Shown here one piece after another: positions 21,531-31,310 of a stretch of 64,000 nt of DNA (position 1 is the stretch's first letter; each line of letters begins with the position of its first letter). The position numbers and the translations under genes are program-made. The stretch lies in contig NZ_MLFS01000014.1 of the NCBI RefSeq assembly GCF_002095485.1, forward strand, positions 1-64,000. The letters run 5' to 3'. The notes under the pieces were generated by a model that ran no database searches, was not told the origin of the DNA, and saw nothing but the letters and a program-made list of their open reading frames with translations. This stretch comes from Pantoea wallisii. GTDB lineage: Bacteria > Pseudomonadota > Gammaproteobacteria > Enterobacterales > Enterobacteriaceae.

Positions 21531-21629
21531 AAACAAAACCCCGCCGGAGCGGGGTTTGTTGGTAATAAGTCGACACTGACCGGTAAGCCGCGTTCTTTTC
21601 ATAGAGAGTGGAGTGGACAGTCATTCATC
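21531..21629 (-). repeat. Degenerate second copy of the rnpB 3' end plus terminator
   Basis: This copies 21639-21724: the terminator, then a mutated version of the last rnpB bases (GACACTGACCGGTAAGCCGCG against GAAACTGACCGATAAGCCGGG), then the shared GTGGACAGTCATTCATC. The left offset is 108 bp; the copy carries about 13 extra bases near its right end. E. coli rnpB is likewise followed by tandem repeats of about 113 bp containing the terminator. Confidence 0.85.
21533..21568 (-). terminator. Second (distal) rnpB terminator
   Basis: On the minus strand, AAACCCCGCTCCGGCGGGGTTT forms a hairpin followed by TGTTTTT. It is identical to the terminator at 21641-21672 and lies in the repeated tail. 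Confidence 0.85.
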
Positions 21630-21640
21630 GCCGTTAAAAA

Positions 21641-21672
21641 ACAAAACCCCGCCGGAGCGGGGTTTGTTGGTA
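21641..21672 (-). terminator. Primary rnpB terminator
   Basis: The hairpin with CCCCGC/GCGGGG arms and a following T-tract on the minus strand lies directly after the predicted mature 3' end of RNase P RNA. Confidence 0.9.
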
Positions 21673-21675
21673 ATA

Positions 21676-22052
<377 letters not shown>

Positions 22053-22085
22053 GGCGCGGGATAATAGGCGATCCGCCGCCATTTG

Positions 22086-22949
22086 TCACGCCTCTTGCTG
22101 CTCCAGCGCATACTTGTAGAGCGCATTCTTCTTCACGCTATGAATTTCTGCTGTCAGCGCCGCCGCCTTTTTCAGGGGCAGTTCGGCCTGCAGCAGCGCC
22201 AGCGTGCGCAGCGCCTCCGCCGGCAGGGCCTCTTCATCGGCTTTATGCCCTTCGACGATCAGCGCCATCTCCCCCTTGCGGCGGTTTTCATCCTCCTGCA
22301 CCCACGCCAGTAGCTCGCCGACCGGTGCGCCATGCAGCGACTCCCAGGTTTTAGTCAGCTCGCGTGCCAGCACCACGTAGCGCTCGGTACCCCACACGCT
22401 CACCATATCCTGCAGGGTATCGAGCACGCGGTGGGTAGATTCGTAAAAAATCAGGGTACGCGGCTCCTCGCTCAACGCCCGCAGCGCATCGCAGCGCCCT
22501 TTGCTTTTGGCAGGCAGAAACCCTTCGTAACAGAAACGATCGGACGGTAACCCCGCCGCGCTTAATGCTGTAATCGCTGCGCAGGCGCCTGGTAACGGCA
22601 CTACGCGCACGCCGGCTTCACGGCAGCGACGCACCAGATGATAGCCCGGATCGTTGATTAACGGCGTGCCCGCATCCGAGACCAGCGCAATGCTCTGGCC
22701 CTCCTGGAGCTTCGCTAACAGCACATCGGCTTTCTGCTGCTCGTTATGGTCGTGAAGTGCGAACAGCCGCGCATTGATGGCGAAATGTTGTAGCAACAGC
22801 CCGGTATGACGTGTATCTTCCGCTGCGACCAGATCGACGCTGGCAAGCACCGTCAGCGCACGTTGCGTGATGTCACCCAGGTTACCGATCGGGGTAGGAA
22901 CGATATAGAGCGTGCTGGCAGAAATCTCTGCCCGATCGAGTTGTTTCAT
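22086..22949 (-). CDS. rsmI: RsmI, 16S rRNA 2'-O-ribose C1402 methyltransferase
   Basis: RsmI methylates the ribose of C1402 in the 16S decoding centre. The 287-residue protein shows the tetrapyrrole-methylase fold motifs [19 protein letters not shown] at the N-terminus and [18 protein letters not shown]. Length and sequence match E. coli. It is divergent from lpoA, with a gap of 61 bp. Confidence 0.96.
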   Translation of the reverse strand: MKQLDRAEISASTLYIVPTPIGNLGDITQRALTVLASVDLVAAEDTRHTGLLLQHFAINARLFALHDHNEQQKADVLLAKLQEGQSIALVSDAGTPLINDPGYHLVRRCREAGVRVVPLPGACAAITALSAAGLPSDRFCYEGFLPAKSKGRCDALRALSEEPRTLIFYESTHRVLDTLQDMVSVWGTERYVVLARELTKTWESLHGAPVGELLAWVQEDENRRKGEMALIVEGHKADEEALPAEALRTLALLQAELPLKKAAALTAEIHSVKKNALYKYALEQQEA

Positions 22950-23010
22950 TGTTTCATCCGAATTGCCGATTTAATATTGAGCATCTTGAAAAAAACATCA
23001 CTGGATACAG

Positions 23011-25036
23011 TATGCTTCCTTCAAAAGTCGTACGTCATAAAGCAGGACGCTTTGTACCTGTTCTTCTCGCTGGGCTGATTTTAGCCGCCTGTAGCGGTCA
23101 GGGACCGCAGCAAACCTCTAACGTCAATATTCAGGGTCCTGCAACGGGCCGGTCTGACTATTATCTGCAACAGGTGCAGCAAAGCAGCGATGATAGCAAG
23201 ACCGACTGGCAATTACTTGCCATCCGTGCCCTGCTGAAGGAAGGAAAGTATCCGCAGGCGCAAAATCAGGTGACTCAGCTGCCGCAGCAGCTGACGGATA
23301 CGCAACAGCAGGAGCTGCTATTACTGCGGGCGCAGATGCAGATCGCGCAGCAGGATTTCAATGGTGCACAGCAGTTGCTGGAGCAGATTAAGCGTGATGG
23401 CTTGTCGCAGGATCAGCAGGTGCGCTATTACGCGCTGCAGATCGCCGCTGCACAAAATCGCCCTTCGCTCGCGCTGTTACGCGCCTATATCGCTCAGGAA
23501 CCGCTGCTGAAAGGCGCCGATCACCAGAGCAATATTGATGCGACCTGGCAGGCGCTGACGCAACTGACGCAGGACCAGTTAAACAGCCTGGTGATCAATG
23601 CGGACGAGAATACGCTACAGGGCTGGCTCGATCTGCTGAATACCTGGCACGCGAATAGCCAGGATCCGCAGATGCTGAAAGCCGCTATCGCCGACTGGCA
23701 GACGCGCTATCCGCAGAACCCCGGCGCGAAAAACCTGCCGACGCAACTCAGCCAGGTGAAAAATTTCAGCGCGGCCTCTACCAACACCATTGCGCTGCTG
23801 CTGCCGCTCAACGGTCAGGCACAGGTGTTTGCGAACGCTATCCAGAAAGGCTTTAACGATGCCAAAAACGGTGTGCTGAATGCGCCCGCGCCTCAGCCCG
23901 CTACGCCAGCACCGGCCGCCACCGATGGCAGCGCGCCGCAACCGGATGCCGAAGCCAACGCAGTGGTCAGTCCGGCAGCCGCCGCGAACACGCCCGCTCA
24001 GACAGAGCAGCCGCAGCCCGCCCCCTCAACCCGCCGCCGCTCAGCCCAACAGTAGCGCGCAGGTAAAAGTGTATGACACCAGCAGCCAGCCCATCGCGCA
24101 GGTGATGCAGCAGGCGCAGCAGGATGGCGCGACGCTGGTCGTCGGCCCACTGCTGAAAAATCACGTTGAGGAGGTGGCTAACAGCCAGACGCCGCTTAAT
24201 GTGCTGGCGCTTAACGAGCCGGAGCAGATCCAGAACCATCCGAATATTTGCTATTTTGCGCTTTCTCCTGAAGACGAAGCGCGCGATGCCGCGCACCATA
24301 TCTGGGATCAGGGCAAACGCCAGCCGCTGCTGCTGATTCCACGCAACAGCTATGGCGATCGCATCGGTAAGGCGTTCGCGCTGGAGTGGCAGAAGCTGGG
24401 CGGCGCTACCGTGCTGCAGCAGCGCTTCGGCGGCGTGTCCGAACTGAAGCAGGGTATCAACAGCGGCGCCGGTATTGCGCTGAGCGGTACGCCGCTGGTG
24501 GTGCAGGCAGATCCCGCACAGAGCGTGGCGGTGGCCGGCCTGACGATTCCGGCACCGCAGACCAGCGCGCCGGCACCGGCGGCAGAAGCCAGCAGCGGCA
24601 GTGTGGACGCGGTCTATATTGTGGCGAGCAGGATGAGCTGCAGCTGATCAAACCGATGATTGCCATGCGCACCAGCAGCCGCAATAACACGGCGCTGTAC
24701 GCCAGTTCACGCAGCGCGCAAGCGGGTGCCGGTCCGGACTTCCGTCTGGAGATGGATGGCCTGCAGTTCAGCGATATCCCGCTACTGTCCGGGGCTAATC
24801 CGGGCCTGATGCAGCAGGCGGCGCGGTCGTTTAATAACGACTATTCGCTGGTGCGCCTCTACGCGATGGGCATTGATGCCTGGACGCTGGCGAATCAGTT
24901 TAACCAGATGCGCCAGGTGCCTGGCTTTGCCATTGATGGCAACACCGGCAAACTGAGCGCCGACACGGATTGCGTAATCAACAGGAAGTTGACGTGGAAC
25001 CAGTATCGTCAGGGACAGATCGTTCCGGTGCAATAA
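23011..25036 (+). pseudogene. lpoA: lpoA, outer-membrane lipoprotein activator of PBP1a, two frameshifts
   Basis: LpoA is an outer-membrane lipoprotein that activates the peptidoglycan synthase PBP1a. The N-terminus has a lipobox (LILAACSG), then a TPR-like domain, a Pro/Ala/Gln-rich linker and a periplasmic-binding-protein-like C-domain. The frame breaks twice. Near nt 24021-24025 a C run seems one base short, after which [10 protein letters not shown] resumes in the next frame. Near nt 24628-24632 another base is missing (GAGCAGG, likely GAGCCAGG). Restoring both gives 675 residues, the expected length, ending [15 protein letters not shown] chose ATG 23011, which gives the signal peptide. 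Both breaks are probably sequence errors. Confidence 0.9.
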
Positions 25037-25389
25037 ACCGTCAGCGCATTGGCGCTGAACAGGAGCAGCAGGCGCGTCGCTATCTGGAGCGCGCCGGGCT
25101 ACAGTGGGTCGCCAGTAATGTGCGGTGCCGTGGCGGAGAGATTGACCTGATCATGCGCGACGCCGATTGCTGGGTCTTTGTTGAAGTGCGCTATCGGCGC
25201 GATGCGCGCTACGGCGGTGCTGCCGCCAGTGTGACGCGCCAGAAACAGCAAAAGCTGCTGCGTGCCGCCGCATTGTGGTTGCTGGCACGCGGCGGCAGTT
25301 TTGATACGGTGAATTGCCGTTTTGACATCATTGCCATTACCGGGCACGAGCTGGAGTGGCTGCCCGATGCCTTTAATGCCGATGGATAG
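24994..25389 (+). CDS. yraN: YraN, UPF0102 nuclease-fold protein
   Basis: This 131-residue protein of the YraN/UPF0102 family has a restriction-endonuclease-like fold, visible as GGEIDLIM and VFVEVRYRR. No activity is firmly assigned. I chose GTG 24994 because it follows CAGGAAG; it overlaps the last 43 bp of lpoA, as the two genes do in related bacteria. Confidence 0.9.
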   Translation: MEPVSSGTDRSGAINRQRIGAEQEQQARRYLERAGLQWVASNVRCRGGEIDLIMRDADCWVFVEVRYRRDARYGGAAASVTRQKQQKLLRAAALWLLARGGSFDTVNCRFDIIAITGHELEWLPDAFNADG

Positions 25390-25403
25390 AACCAGGTGGT
25401 CTT

Positions 25404-25991
25404 GTGCAGGACAGAATTAAAGCGTGTTTTACTGAGAGTATTCAGACGCAAATTGCCGCAGCCGAAGCGCTGCCGGATGCCATTTCCCGCGCCGCGATGA
25501 CGCTGGTGCAGTCGCTGCTGAACGGGAACAAAATTCTCAGCTGCGGTAACGGCGCTTCAGCCGCCAATGCGCAGCACTTTGCCGCCAGCATGATTAATCG
25601 TTTCGAGACCGAACGCCCCAGCCTGCCGGCGCTGGCGCTGAGCGCGGATAACGTGATGCTGACAGCGATCAGTAACGATCGTCTGCATGACGAGATTTAC
25701 GCCAAGCAGGTACGTGCGCTTGGTCAGGCTGGCGATGTTTTGCTGGCTATCTCTACCCGCGGCAACACCCGCGATATTGTCAAAGCGGTGGAAGCTGCGG
25801 TTACCCGCGATATGACTATCGTTGCGCTGACCGGCCATGATGGCGGTGAACTGGCGGGCCTGCTGGGCCCACACGACGTGGAAATTCGCATTCCATCACA
25901 TCGCAGTGCACGCATTCAGGAGATGCACATGCTGACGCTGAACTGCCTGTGTGATTTGATTGATAACACCTTGTTCCCACACCAGGAATGA
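25404..25991 (+). CDS. diaA: DiaA, DnaA initiator-associating protein
   Basis: DiaA is a tetrameric SIS-domain protein that binds DnaA and promotes its assembly at oriC. The 195-residue sequence matches E. coli from [16 protein letters not shown] through [17 protein letters not shown] to the C-terminus. The start is GTG at 25404. It lies in the conserved yraN-diaA-dolP order. Confidence 0.96.
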   Translation: MQDRIKACFTESIQTQIAAAEALPDAISRAAMTLVQSLLNGNKILSCGNGASAANAQHFAASMINRFETERPSLPALALSADNVMLTAISNDRLHDEIYAKQVRALGQAGDVLLAISTRGNTRDIVKAVEAAVTRDMTIVALTGHDGGELAGLLGPHDVEIRIPSHRSARIQEMHMLTLNCLCDLIDNTLFPHQE

Positions 25992-26005
25992 CTGAAGGAG
26001 CTCAA

Positions 26006-26578
26006 ATGAAAGCATTGAACGCTATCGCCATTCTGTGTACGGCCCTGCTGCTGCAAGGCTGCGTTGCGGTGGTGGCCGGCGGCGCCGCCGTTGCCACGAA
26101 AACCGCGACCGATCCGCGCACCGTTGGTACCCAGGTGGATGACGGTACGCTGGAGCTGCGCGTGACCAATGCGCTGGCAAAAGATGAACAACTTAAGAGT
26201 CAGGCGCGCGTTGTCGTGACCGCTTATCAGGGCAAAGTGCTGCTGACCGGCCAGTCGCCATCAGCTGACCTCGCCAGCCGCGCGAAGCAGATCGCCATGG
26301 GCGTGGATGGCGCGACCGAAGTGTATAACGAGATCCGTACCGGGCAGAAAGTGAGCCTGGGCACGTCATCCTCCGATACCTGGATCACCACCAAAATCCG
26401 CTCACAGCTGCTGGGCAGCGATCAGGTGAAATCCTCGAACGTGAAAGTGACCACGGAAAATGGTGAAGTGTTCCTGCTGGGTCTGGTTACGCAGCAGGAA
26501 GCCACCGCAGCCGCCGATATTGCCAGCCGGGTGAGCGGCGTGAAACACGTTACGACAGCGTTTACGCTGCTCAAATAA
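26006..26578 (+). CDS. dolP: DolP (YraP), outer-membrane dual BON-domain lipoprotein
   Basis: The 190-residue protein has a lipobox (LLLQGC, Cys at about 19), a glycine-rich segment and two BON domains (about residues 45-110 and 120-190). In E. coli DolP supports outer-membrane integrity and BAM activity and localises at division sites. I chose ATG 26006 after AAGGAGCTC; an ATG 18 bp upstream overlaps diaA but lacks this ribosome binding site. Confidence 0.94.
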   Translation: MKALNAIAILCTALLLQGCVAVVAGGAAVATKTATDPRTVGTQVDDGTLELRVTNALAKDEQLKSQARVVVTAYQGKVLLTGQSPSADLASRAKQIAMGVDGATEVYNEIRTGQKVSLGTSSSDTWITTKIRSQLLGSDQVKSSNVKVTTENGEVFLLGLVTQQEATAAADIASRVSGVKHVTTAFTLLK

Positions 26579-26600
26579 CCTGAACGAGGTGGCTTTGGCA

Positions 26601-26772
26601 GGTGCGCATAAATGCGCACCCTACAAACGGCCTCGGGATTGACCTGGTGCGCATGAATGCGCACCCTACAAACGGCTTCGGGATTGGCAGGTGCGCATAA
26701 ATGCGCACCCGATATGGCTTCGGGTTTGCCGGGTATTACTGCATCCCTGTAGGGTCGCCATTAATGGTGACC
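26601..26772. repeat. Cluster of four 20-bp palindromes between dolP and yhaK
   Basis: Three copies of GGTGCGCATRAATGCGCACC (26601-26620, 26646-26665, 26690-26709) and one of the sister type GGTCGCCATTAATGGTGACC (26753-26772). The first three are spaced 44-45 bp apart and separated by similar CTACAAACGGCYTCGGGATTG text. The same families recur at 28532, 33571-33818 and 42333. Confidence 0.85.
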
Positions 26773-26787
26773 GCAACCCACTGCGTA

Positions 26788-27489
26788 TTACTGCGGCAGA
26801 TCAATCACCAGCGCCCGCAGCGGCGTTTTCGCCTGCAGGGTGATCTGATTCTCTTCACTCAAAAACGCACCGTCACCGCAGCTCAGCTTCTCCTGGCTGG
26901 CGCTGCTCGCCTGCACATCCAGGGAACCGTGAATCGATTGCAGATAGGCGCGCGGACCGTGCAGCTGCACGCTATGCTGCTCACCCGGTTGCAGCGTCAC
27001 CTGATGCACCCACACCTGCTGGCGCAGCTGCATGCTGCCATCTGCACCGTCTGGCGAAGCCAGCAGCAGATGCGTCTGCTCCGGCAGTGCGACTCTCTGC
27101 AGCAGCGGATTTTCACGCTCCGGACAGGCGGCCAGCCACAGCTGCATCCGCGTTAACGGACGATCTTTGCTGATATTGAGTTCACTGTAAGTGACGCCCT
27201 GACGCGCTGAAAGCAGCATCGCTTCGCCGGCGCGGGCGATCAGGTGATTCCCCTCGCTATCGCGATACTCTGCTTCACCCTGCAGCACCAGATTAAGCAC
27301 ATCCACCGGCGGATAGCTACGCGGCTGGAAGGCGGCACCGGGCGCCAGCACTTCCTGATTGAGCACGCGCAGCGAGGCGTAGCCCATCAGTTCAGGATCA
27401 AAATAGTGGCCAAATGAGAAGCTATAACGCGCCTGCAACCAACCGAAATCGGCCTGGCCACATGCGGACGCGCAGCGGGTTGTCATCAT
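26788..27489 (-). CDS. yhaK: YhaK, pirin-family bicupin
   Basis: The 233-residue pirin-like protein matches E. coli YhaK over its length (RYSFSFGHYFDPELMGYASL; LHGPRAYLQSIHGSLDV). E. coli YhaK is described as a redox-sensitive pirin-like protein whose usual metal-binding residues are not conserved; I did not verify this residue by residue. It is divergent from the LysR gene yhaJ, as in E. coli. The start follows GGAGG. Confidence 0.92.
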   Translation of the reverse strand: MMTTRCASACGQADFGWLQARYSFSFGHYFDPELMGYASLRVLNQEVLAPGAAFQPRSYPPVDVLNLVLQGEAEYRDSEGNHLIARAGEAMLLSARQGVTYSELNISKDRPLTRMQLWLAACPERENPLLQRVALPEQTHLLLASPDGADGSMQLRQQVWVHQVTLQPGEQHSVQLHGPRAYLQSIHGSLDVQASSASQEKLSCGDGAFLSEENQITLQAKTPLRALVIDLPQ

Positions 27490-27618
27490 GCTTTACCTCC
27501 GACGCACTGTGGTGAGAATCGACCACAGGCTTTATACGTCAATGGTAAAAGGCTGGACGCCGGATTGTTAGCCAGTTAATCTGCCTGGCATATTCAAATT
27601 TACTGACAGAGAAGCGGC

Positions 27619-28518
27619 ATGGCAAAAGAGCGCGCGTTAACGTTAGAAGCTTTACGTGTGATGGATGCTATCGACCGGCGCGGCAGCTTTGCCGCTGCGG
27701 CTGATGAACTGGGTCGTGTTCCTTCGGCCCTGAGCTACACCATGCAGAAGCTGGAAGAGGAGCTGGATGTGGTGCTGTTCGACCGCTCCGGCCACCGCAC
27801 CAAGTTCACCAACGTCGGCCGTATGCTGCTGGAGCGGGGCCGCGTACTGCTGGAGGCGGCCGATAAGCTTACGACCGATGCCGAAGCGCTGGCGCGCGGC
27901 TGGGAGACCCATCTCACCATCGTTGCCGAAGCGCTGATTCCCACCGACCTGCTCTTTCCGCTGGTGGGAAAACTGTCAGAGAAAGCCAATACGCAGATTT
28001 CGCTGGTCACGGAAGTGCTGGCCGGTGCCTGGGAGCGGCTGGAGCAGGGGCGCGCCGATATCGTGATTGCGCCGGATATGCACTTCCGCGCCTCTACCGA
28101 GATCAATACGCGCAAACTGTATAGCGTCATGAGCGTCTACGTTGCCAGCCCGGATCATCCCATTCATCAGGAAGCGGAGCCGTTATCCGAAGTGACGCGC
28201 GTGAAATATCGCGGCATTGCGGTGGCCGATACCGCACGCGAGCGTCCGGTGCTGACGGTGCAGCTGCTGGATAAACAGCAGCGGTTGACGGTGAGCAGCA
28301 TGGATGACAAGCGCCGCGCGCTGCTGGCCGGGCTTGGCGTGGCAACAATGCCCTACCCGATGGTGGAGAAGGACATTGCTGAAGGGCGCCTGCGCGTAGT
28401 CAGCGCCGAGTACACGCGCGAGGTGGATATTATCATGGCGTGGCGCCGCGACAGCATGGGCGAAGCGAAAGCCTGGTGCCTGCGCGAGATCCCTAAGCTG
28501 CTGGCAAAGCGTGGTTAG
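27619..28518 (+). CDS. yhaJ: YhaJ, LysR-family transcriptional regulator
   Basis: The 299-residue LysR-type regulator has an N-terminal winged helix (ALRVMDAIDRRGSFAAAADE) and a C-terminal effector domain. It is very similar to E. coli YhaJ, which activates yhaK and senses aromatic compounds such as 2,4-dinitrotoluene products. The divergent position next to yhaK supports local control. Confidence 0.94.
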   Translation: MAKERALTLEALRVMDAIDRRGSFAAAADELGRVPSALSYTMQKLEEELDVVLFDRSGHRTKFTNVGRMLLERGRVLLEAADKLTTDAEALARGWETHLTIVAEALIPTDLLFPLVGKLSEKANTQISLVTEVLAGAWERLEQGRADIVIAPDMHFRASTEINTRKLYSVMSVYVASPDHPIHQEAEPLSEVTRVKYRGIAVADTARERPVLTVQLLDKQQRLTVSSMDDKRRALLAGLGVATMPYPMVEKDIAEGRLRVVSAEYTREVDIIMAWRRDSMGEAKAWCLREIPKLLAKRG

Positions 28519-28531
28519 GTTGAGAATGCCA

Positions 28532-28599
28532 GGTGCGCATAAATGCGTACCCTACGAAAATCAGGTTTGCAACTGTAGGGCCGCCGCTCATGGCGACCG
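28532..28599. repeat. Palindromic repeat pair after yhaJ
   Basis: GGTGCGCATAAATGCGTACC (28532-28551) is one unit of the dispersed family. A decayed GGCCGCC-GCTCA-TGGCGACC unit follows at about 28579-28599. The pair sits between two convergent genes. Confidence 0.75.
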
Positions 28600-28637
28600 C
28601 AGCCTGATGAGGATGCCTGGGGGCCAGACAGCACCGA

Positions 28638-30548
28638 TCACATCCGGCTCAGGCAATCCATCGCTACCGCTTTAAAGCTGACAAAGTCAGTGCAGTCGCG
28701 CAGGCGCGTCATCGCCCGCTCGCGTAAAAACGTCACGAACAGATCGTAAATCGCCATCGCCTCTTCATATTCGCTCTTGCTGATGGCCAGCAGGAAAATC
28801 ACCGACGCGGTCTCATCTCCCCAGCTTACGCCATGGGGCGCCAGCACCGTATAGACCACGGTTCTCTTTGCCAGCAAACCCAGCGAGTGCGGCAGCGCGA
28901 TGCCTTCGCCCAGCAGGGTGCTCACGATCGCTTCGCGCTCCTCCACGGAGGGGTAAAAATCCCCCTCGACATAGCCTTCCGCCTGTAGCTGATCGCACAA
29001 GCGCTGAAACAGCGCCGACTGGCTGATCGGCTGGTCAAGCACCAGGAAGTGCTGCGCGTCAAAGTACTTCTCCAGCATGTAGGGCCGCGTGCGATCCACC
29101 AGCACCAGCTTGCCAAGCTGCTCCAGCTGGAAGCCAGAAGGGAACGGCGACATCACAACCACCGGGGTGTTTTTCTCGCTCAGACGCACGGTGGAGATCA
29201 CGAAATCTTCATCGATCTGTTCCCGCATCTCGTAGTCGCGCTGCGACAGGCGCGCCGTCACCACCAGCTGTGGGTATTTGCGCAGCAGCAGCGCTTCAAT
29301 CATGCGCAGGGTAGAGTTGCCGCTGTCGCACACCAGCAACACCCGGGGATGGCGCTGATAACCGACATCGTAATGCCGCTCCAGCCCGACGCCGATATGC
29401 AGCACCAGAAAACCGATCTCGTTCTCGCTGATGGTATAGGGCGTATATTTACCCCAGCTGGTCACCGCAGCCAGCGTTACGTCATACGCCATCGGATAGT
29501 GCTGCTTGATGTTGCTCAGTAACGGATTGGGAATATGTATCTGGTAGCGCACCCGGGTAATCATGGTTTTGATATGGGTGAGCAGATCGGCGCGCAGCTG
29601 CTCATCCTGCTGCAGCCGGTAGTTGTAGTGCATGTTGATGTAATTCAGCAGGTAATCCACCAGCGCATCGGCGTCATCGGCGTTGATGGTGCTGGGGGCC
29701 AGCACCTGAATCTGACGCGCGGCGATATTGACGCGCAGCCAGTTCTCCTCCGCCTGTGACACTGCTTTGCCCACCAGTGGCCGCAGCAGGTTGACCAGAT
29801 CGTGCGCCGCCTCGCGTACCTCTTCCCCGACATCTTCAGCGCCAGGATCGTTAAGCGGAAACCCTTCGCTGATGCGCCGCACCGCCACCGCACAGTAGAT
29901 GTGCAGATAGCGCTCGCCTTCGTCGCTCAGGCGGATCGCGTGGCGGGCGAAACAGTGCTGCAGCAGCGGTTGCAGCTGCTGCAGCATGCCGCTGTGCAGC
30001 GCCTCGACGCTCAGCAGCGGGCTCTCCGGCGTCTCCTGATCGATTTGCCACAGCAGATCGGTCAGGCAGGTGCGAATTGCCGCTTCACTGCCAAACAGCT
30101 TCATGCCGTAGCGCGGTTTGGTTTCAATATTCAGGTGATAGCGGCCCAGCCACTCGCGCACCTCTGCCATGTCGCTTTGCAGGGTGGCGCGGCTGACAAA
30201 CCACTCCTCCGAGAGATCCTCCAGCTTGAGCGACCAGGCAGCGGTAAGGAAGCGGCACAGCAGATAGCGCACGCGATCCTGCGACGTGCGCGGTACCCGC
30301 AGCGGCGCGGCGCTCTCCTCCTGCAGCCGGTCAAAGCGCGCCGCATCGTCCACTTTCAGCTGATACCCTGCGCCGCGCGCCAGCACAAACCGGGCGCCAT
30401 GTTGCGCCAGCAGGGCGTTCAGCGCCGTGATATCGGTACGCACCGTGCGCGTTGAAACAGAAAAACGCCGCGCCAGCTCATCCTGCGGCAGCGTTTCGTT
30501 TTGCAGCGCAGCGAAAAGTTGAGCCAGACGCTGGTTGGGAAATCTCAC
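28638..30548 (-). CDS. BglG/Mga-type PRD transcriptional regulator with EIIB and EIIA domains
   Basis: The 636-residue regulator begins with a DeoR-like helix-turn-helix (LARRFSVSTRTVRTDITAL) and a second Mga-like one (about residues 95-155). Two PRD domains follow (about 180-400), then an EIIB-like domain with Cys in LLVCDSGNSTLRM and an EIIA-like domain with His in LGEGIALPHS. Such proteins read the phosphorylation state of a PTS and activate sugar operons. It is the last gene of the minus-strand cluster, 24 bp after the aldolase. No PTS permease is encoded nearby, which is odd for this class. Confidence 0.85.
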   Translation of the reverse strand: MRFPNQRLAQLFAALQNETLPQDELARRFSVSTRTVRTDITALNALLAQHGARFVLARGAGYQLKVDDAARFDRLQEESAAPLRVPRTSQDRVRYLLCRFLTAAWSLKLEDLSEEWFVSRATLQSDMAEVREWLGRYHLNIETKPRYGMKLFGSEAAIRTCLTDLLWQIDQETPESPLLSVEALHSGMLQQLQPLLQHCFARHAIRLSDEGERYLHIYCAVAVRRISEGFPLNDPGAEDVGEEVREAAHDLVNLLRPLVGKAVSQAEENWLRVNIAARQIQVLAPSTINADDADALVDYLLNYINMHYNYRLQQDEQLRADLLTHIKTMITRVRYQIHIPNPLLSNIKQHYPMAYDVTLAAVTSWGKYTPYTISENEIGFLVLHIGVGLERHYDVGYQRHPRVLLVCDSGNSTLRMIEALLLRKYPQLVVTARLSQRDYEMREQIDEDFVISTVRLSEKNTPVVVMSPFPSGFQLEQLGKLVLVDRTRPYMLEKYFDAQHFLVLDQPISQSALFQRLCDQLQAEGYVEGDFYPSVEEREAIVSTLLGEGIALPHSLGLLAKRTVVYTVLAPHGVSWGDETASVIFLLAISKSEYEEAMAIYDLFVTFLRERAMTRLRDCTDFVSFKAVAMDCLSRM

Positions 30549-30572
30549 GGAGCCTCACCTGTTACTCATTTG

Positions 30573-31310
30573 TTACAGCAGTTTCTTGCACGTTGCCAGA
30601 AGCTGACGCACGTCGTCAATGCGCGTATCACCGCTGGCGCTGTCGATGATCGAGCTGTACACGTGCGGAATGATTTTACTGACGCCCGCATCCAGCGCGA
30701 TACGCACGATCTCCTCGAAATTAGCGAGGTCAATACCGCCGGTTGGCTCCAGCCAGAAGTCACGGCGCGCGCAGGCTTCCGCCACCGCACGGTACTCGTC
30801 CACCGCTTTCAGGCCGCCCATGGGGAAATATTTCACCGAACTGCCGCCCATGTCCTGCAGCATGGCGATGGCGGTATCGATCGGCACAATCGCGTCATCA
30901 GCCTGGGCGCTGCGCGGGCCGGTGGAGATTTTCACTTTTCCCGGCGTGCCGGTTGGCGACACCAGACCGTTGACCACCGTATGCGGCTGGCCGAGCAGCG
31001 CGCGGCTGGTGGCCACGCCGGTAAAGACCTGATTAACGTGCTGCGGCTGCAGCACGGCGGCGATTTCACTCACCATTGCCGACTGATTGGGATCGCCTGC
31101 GCCCAGCCCGACTGACAGCGCGTTATCAATCAGCGCCGCGTACTCGCGCATATCGGCAATCGCCGCCTCATTGCTGGCGTAGTTTTTTGACAGCACGCCC
31201 ACCAGCACGTGTCCCTCCGCTGCCTGCCAGATCGCCTGCGCGTTCTGCTTCGAACCGGCCAGCACGTTAAGGCACAGACGATCCTGATAAAAGTTTGGGT
31301 TCAGACTCAT
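30573..31310 (-). CDS. DgaF-like 2-keto-3-deoxy-6-phosphogluconate-type aldolase
   Basis: The 245-residue protein matches the DgaF/KDGP aldolase family, which cleaves 2-keto-3-deoxygluconate 6-phosphate to pyruvate and glyceraldehyde 3-phosphate. Visible features are GLVSPTGTPGKVKISTG and VKYFPMGGL, where a Lys is expected to form the Schiff base, and FWLEPTGGIDL. Its start overlaps the DgaE-like gene by 4 bp. In Salmonella this enzyme acts after DgaE in D-glucosaminate use; the exact substrate here is not known. Confidence 0.85.
   Translation of the reverse strand: MSLNPNFYQDRLCLNVLAGSKQNAQAIWQAAEGHVLVGVLSKNYASNEAAIADMREYAALIDNALSVGLGAGDPNQSAMVSEIAAVLQPQHVNQVFTGVATSRALLGQPHTVVNGLVSPTGTPGKVKISTGPRSAQADDAIVPIDTAIAMLQDMGGSSVKYFPMGGLKAVDEYRAVAEACARRDFWLEPTGGIDLANFEEIVRIALDAGVSKIIPHVYSSIIDSASGDTRIDDVRQLLATCKKLL

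Noticed and set aside
24386-25036. Possible separate gene in the 3' part of lpoA
   Set aside because: Its C-terminal half is the conserved end of LpoA and its N-terminal half is out-of-frame LpoA sequence; it is explained by the second frameshift.
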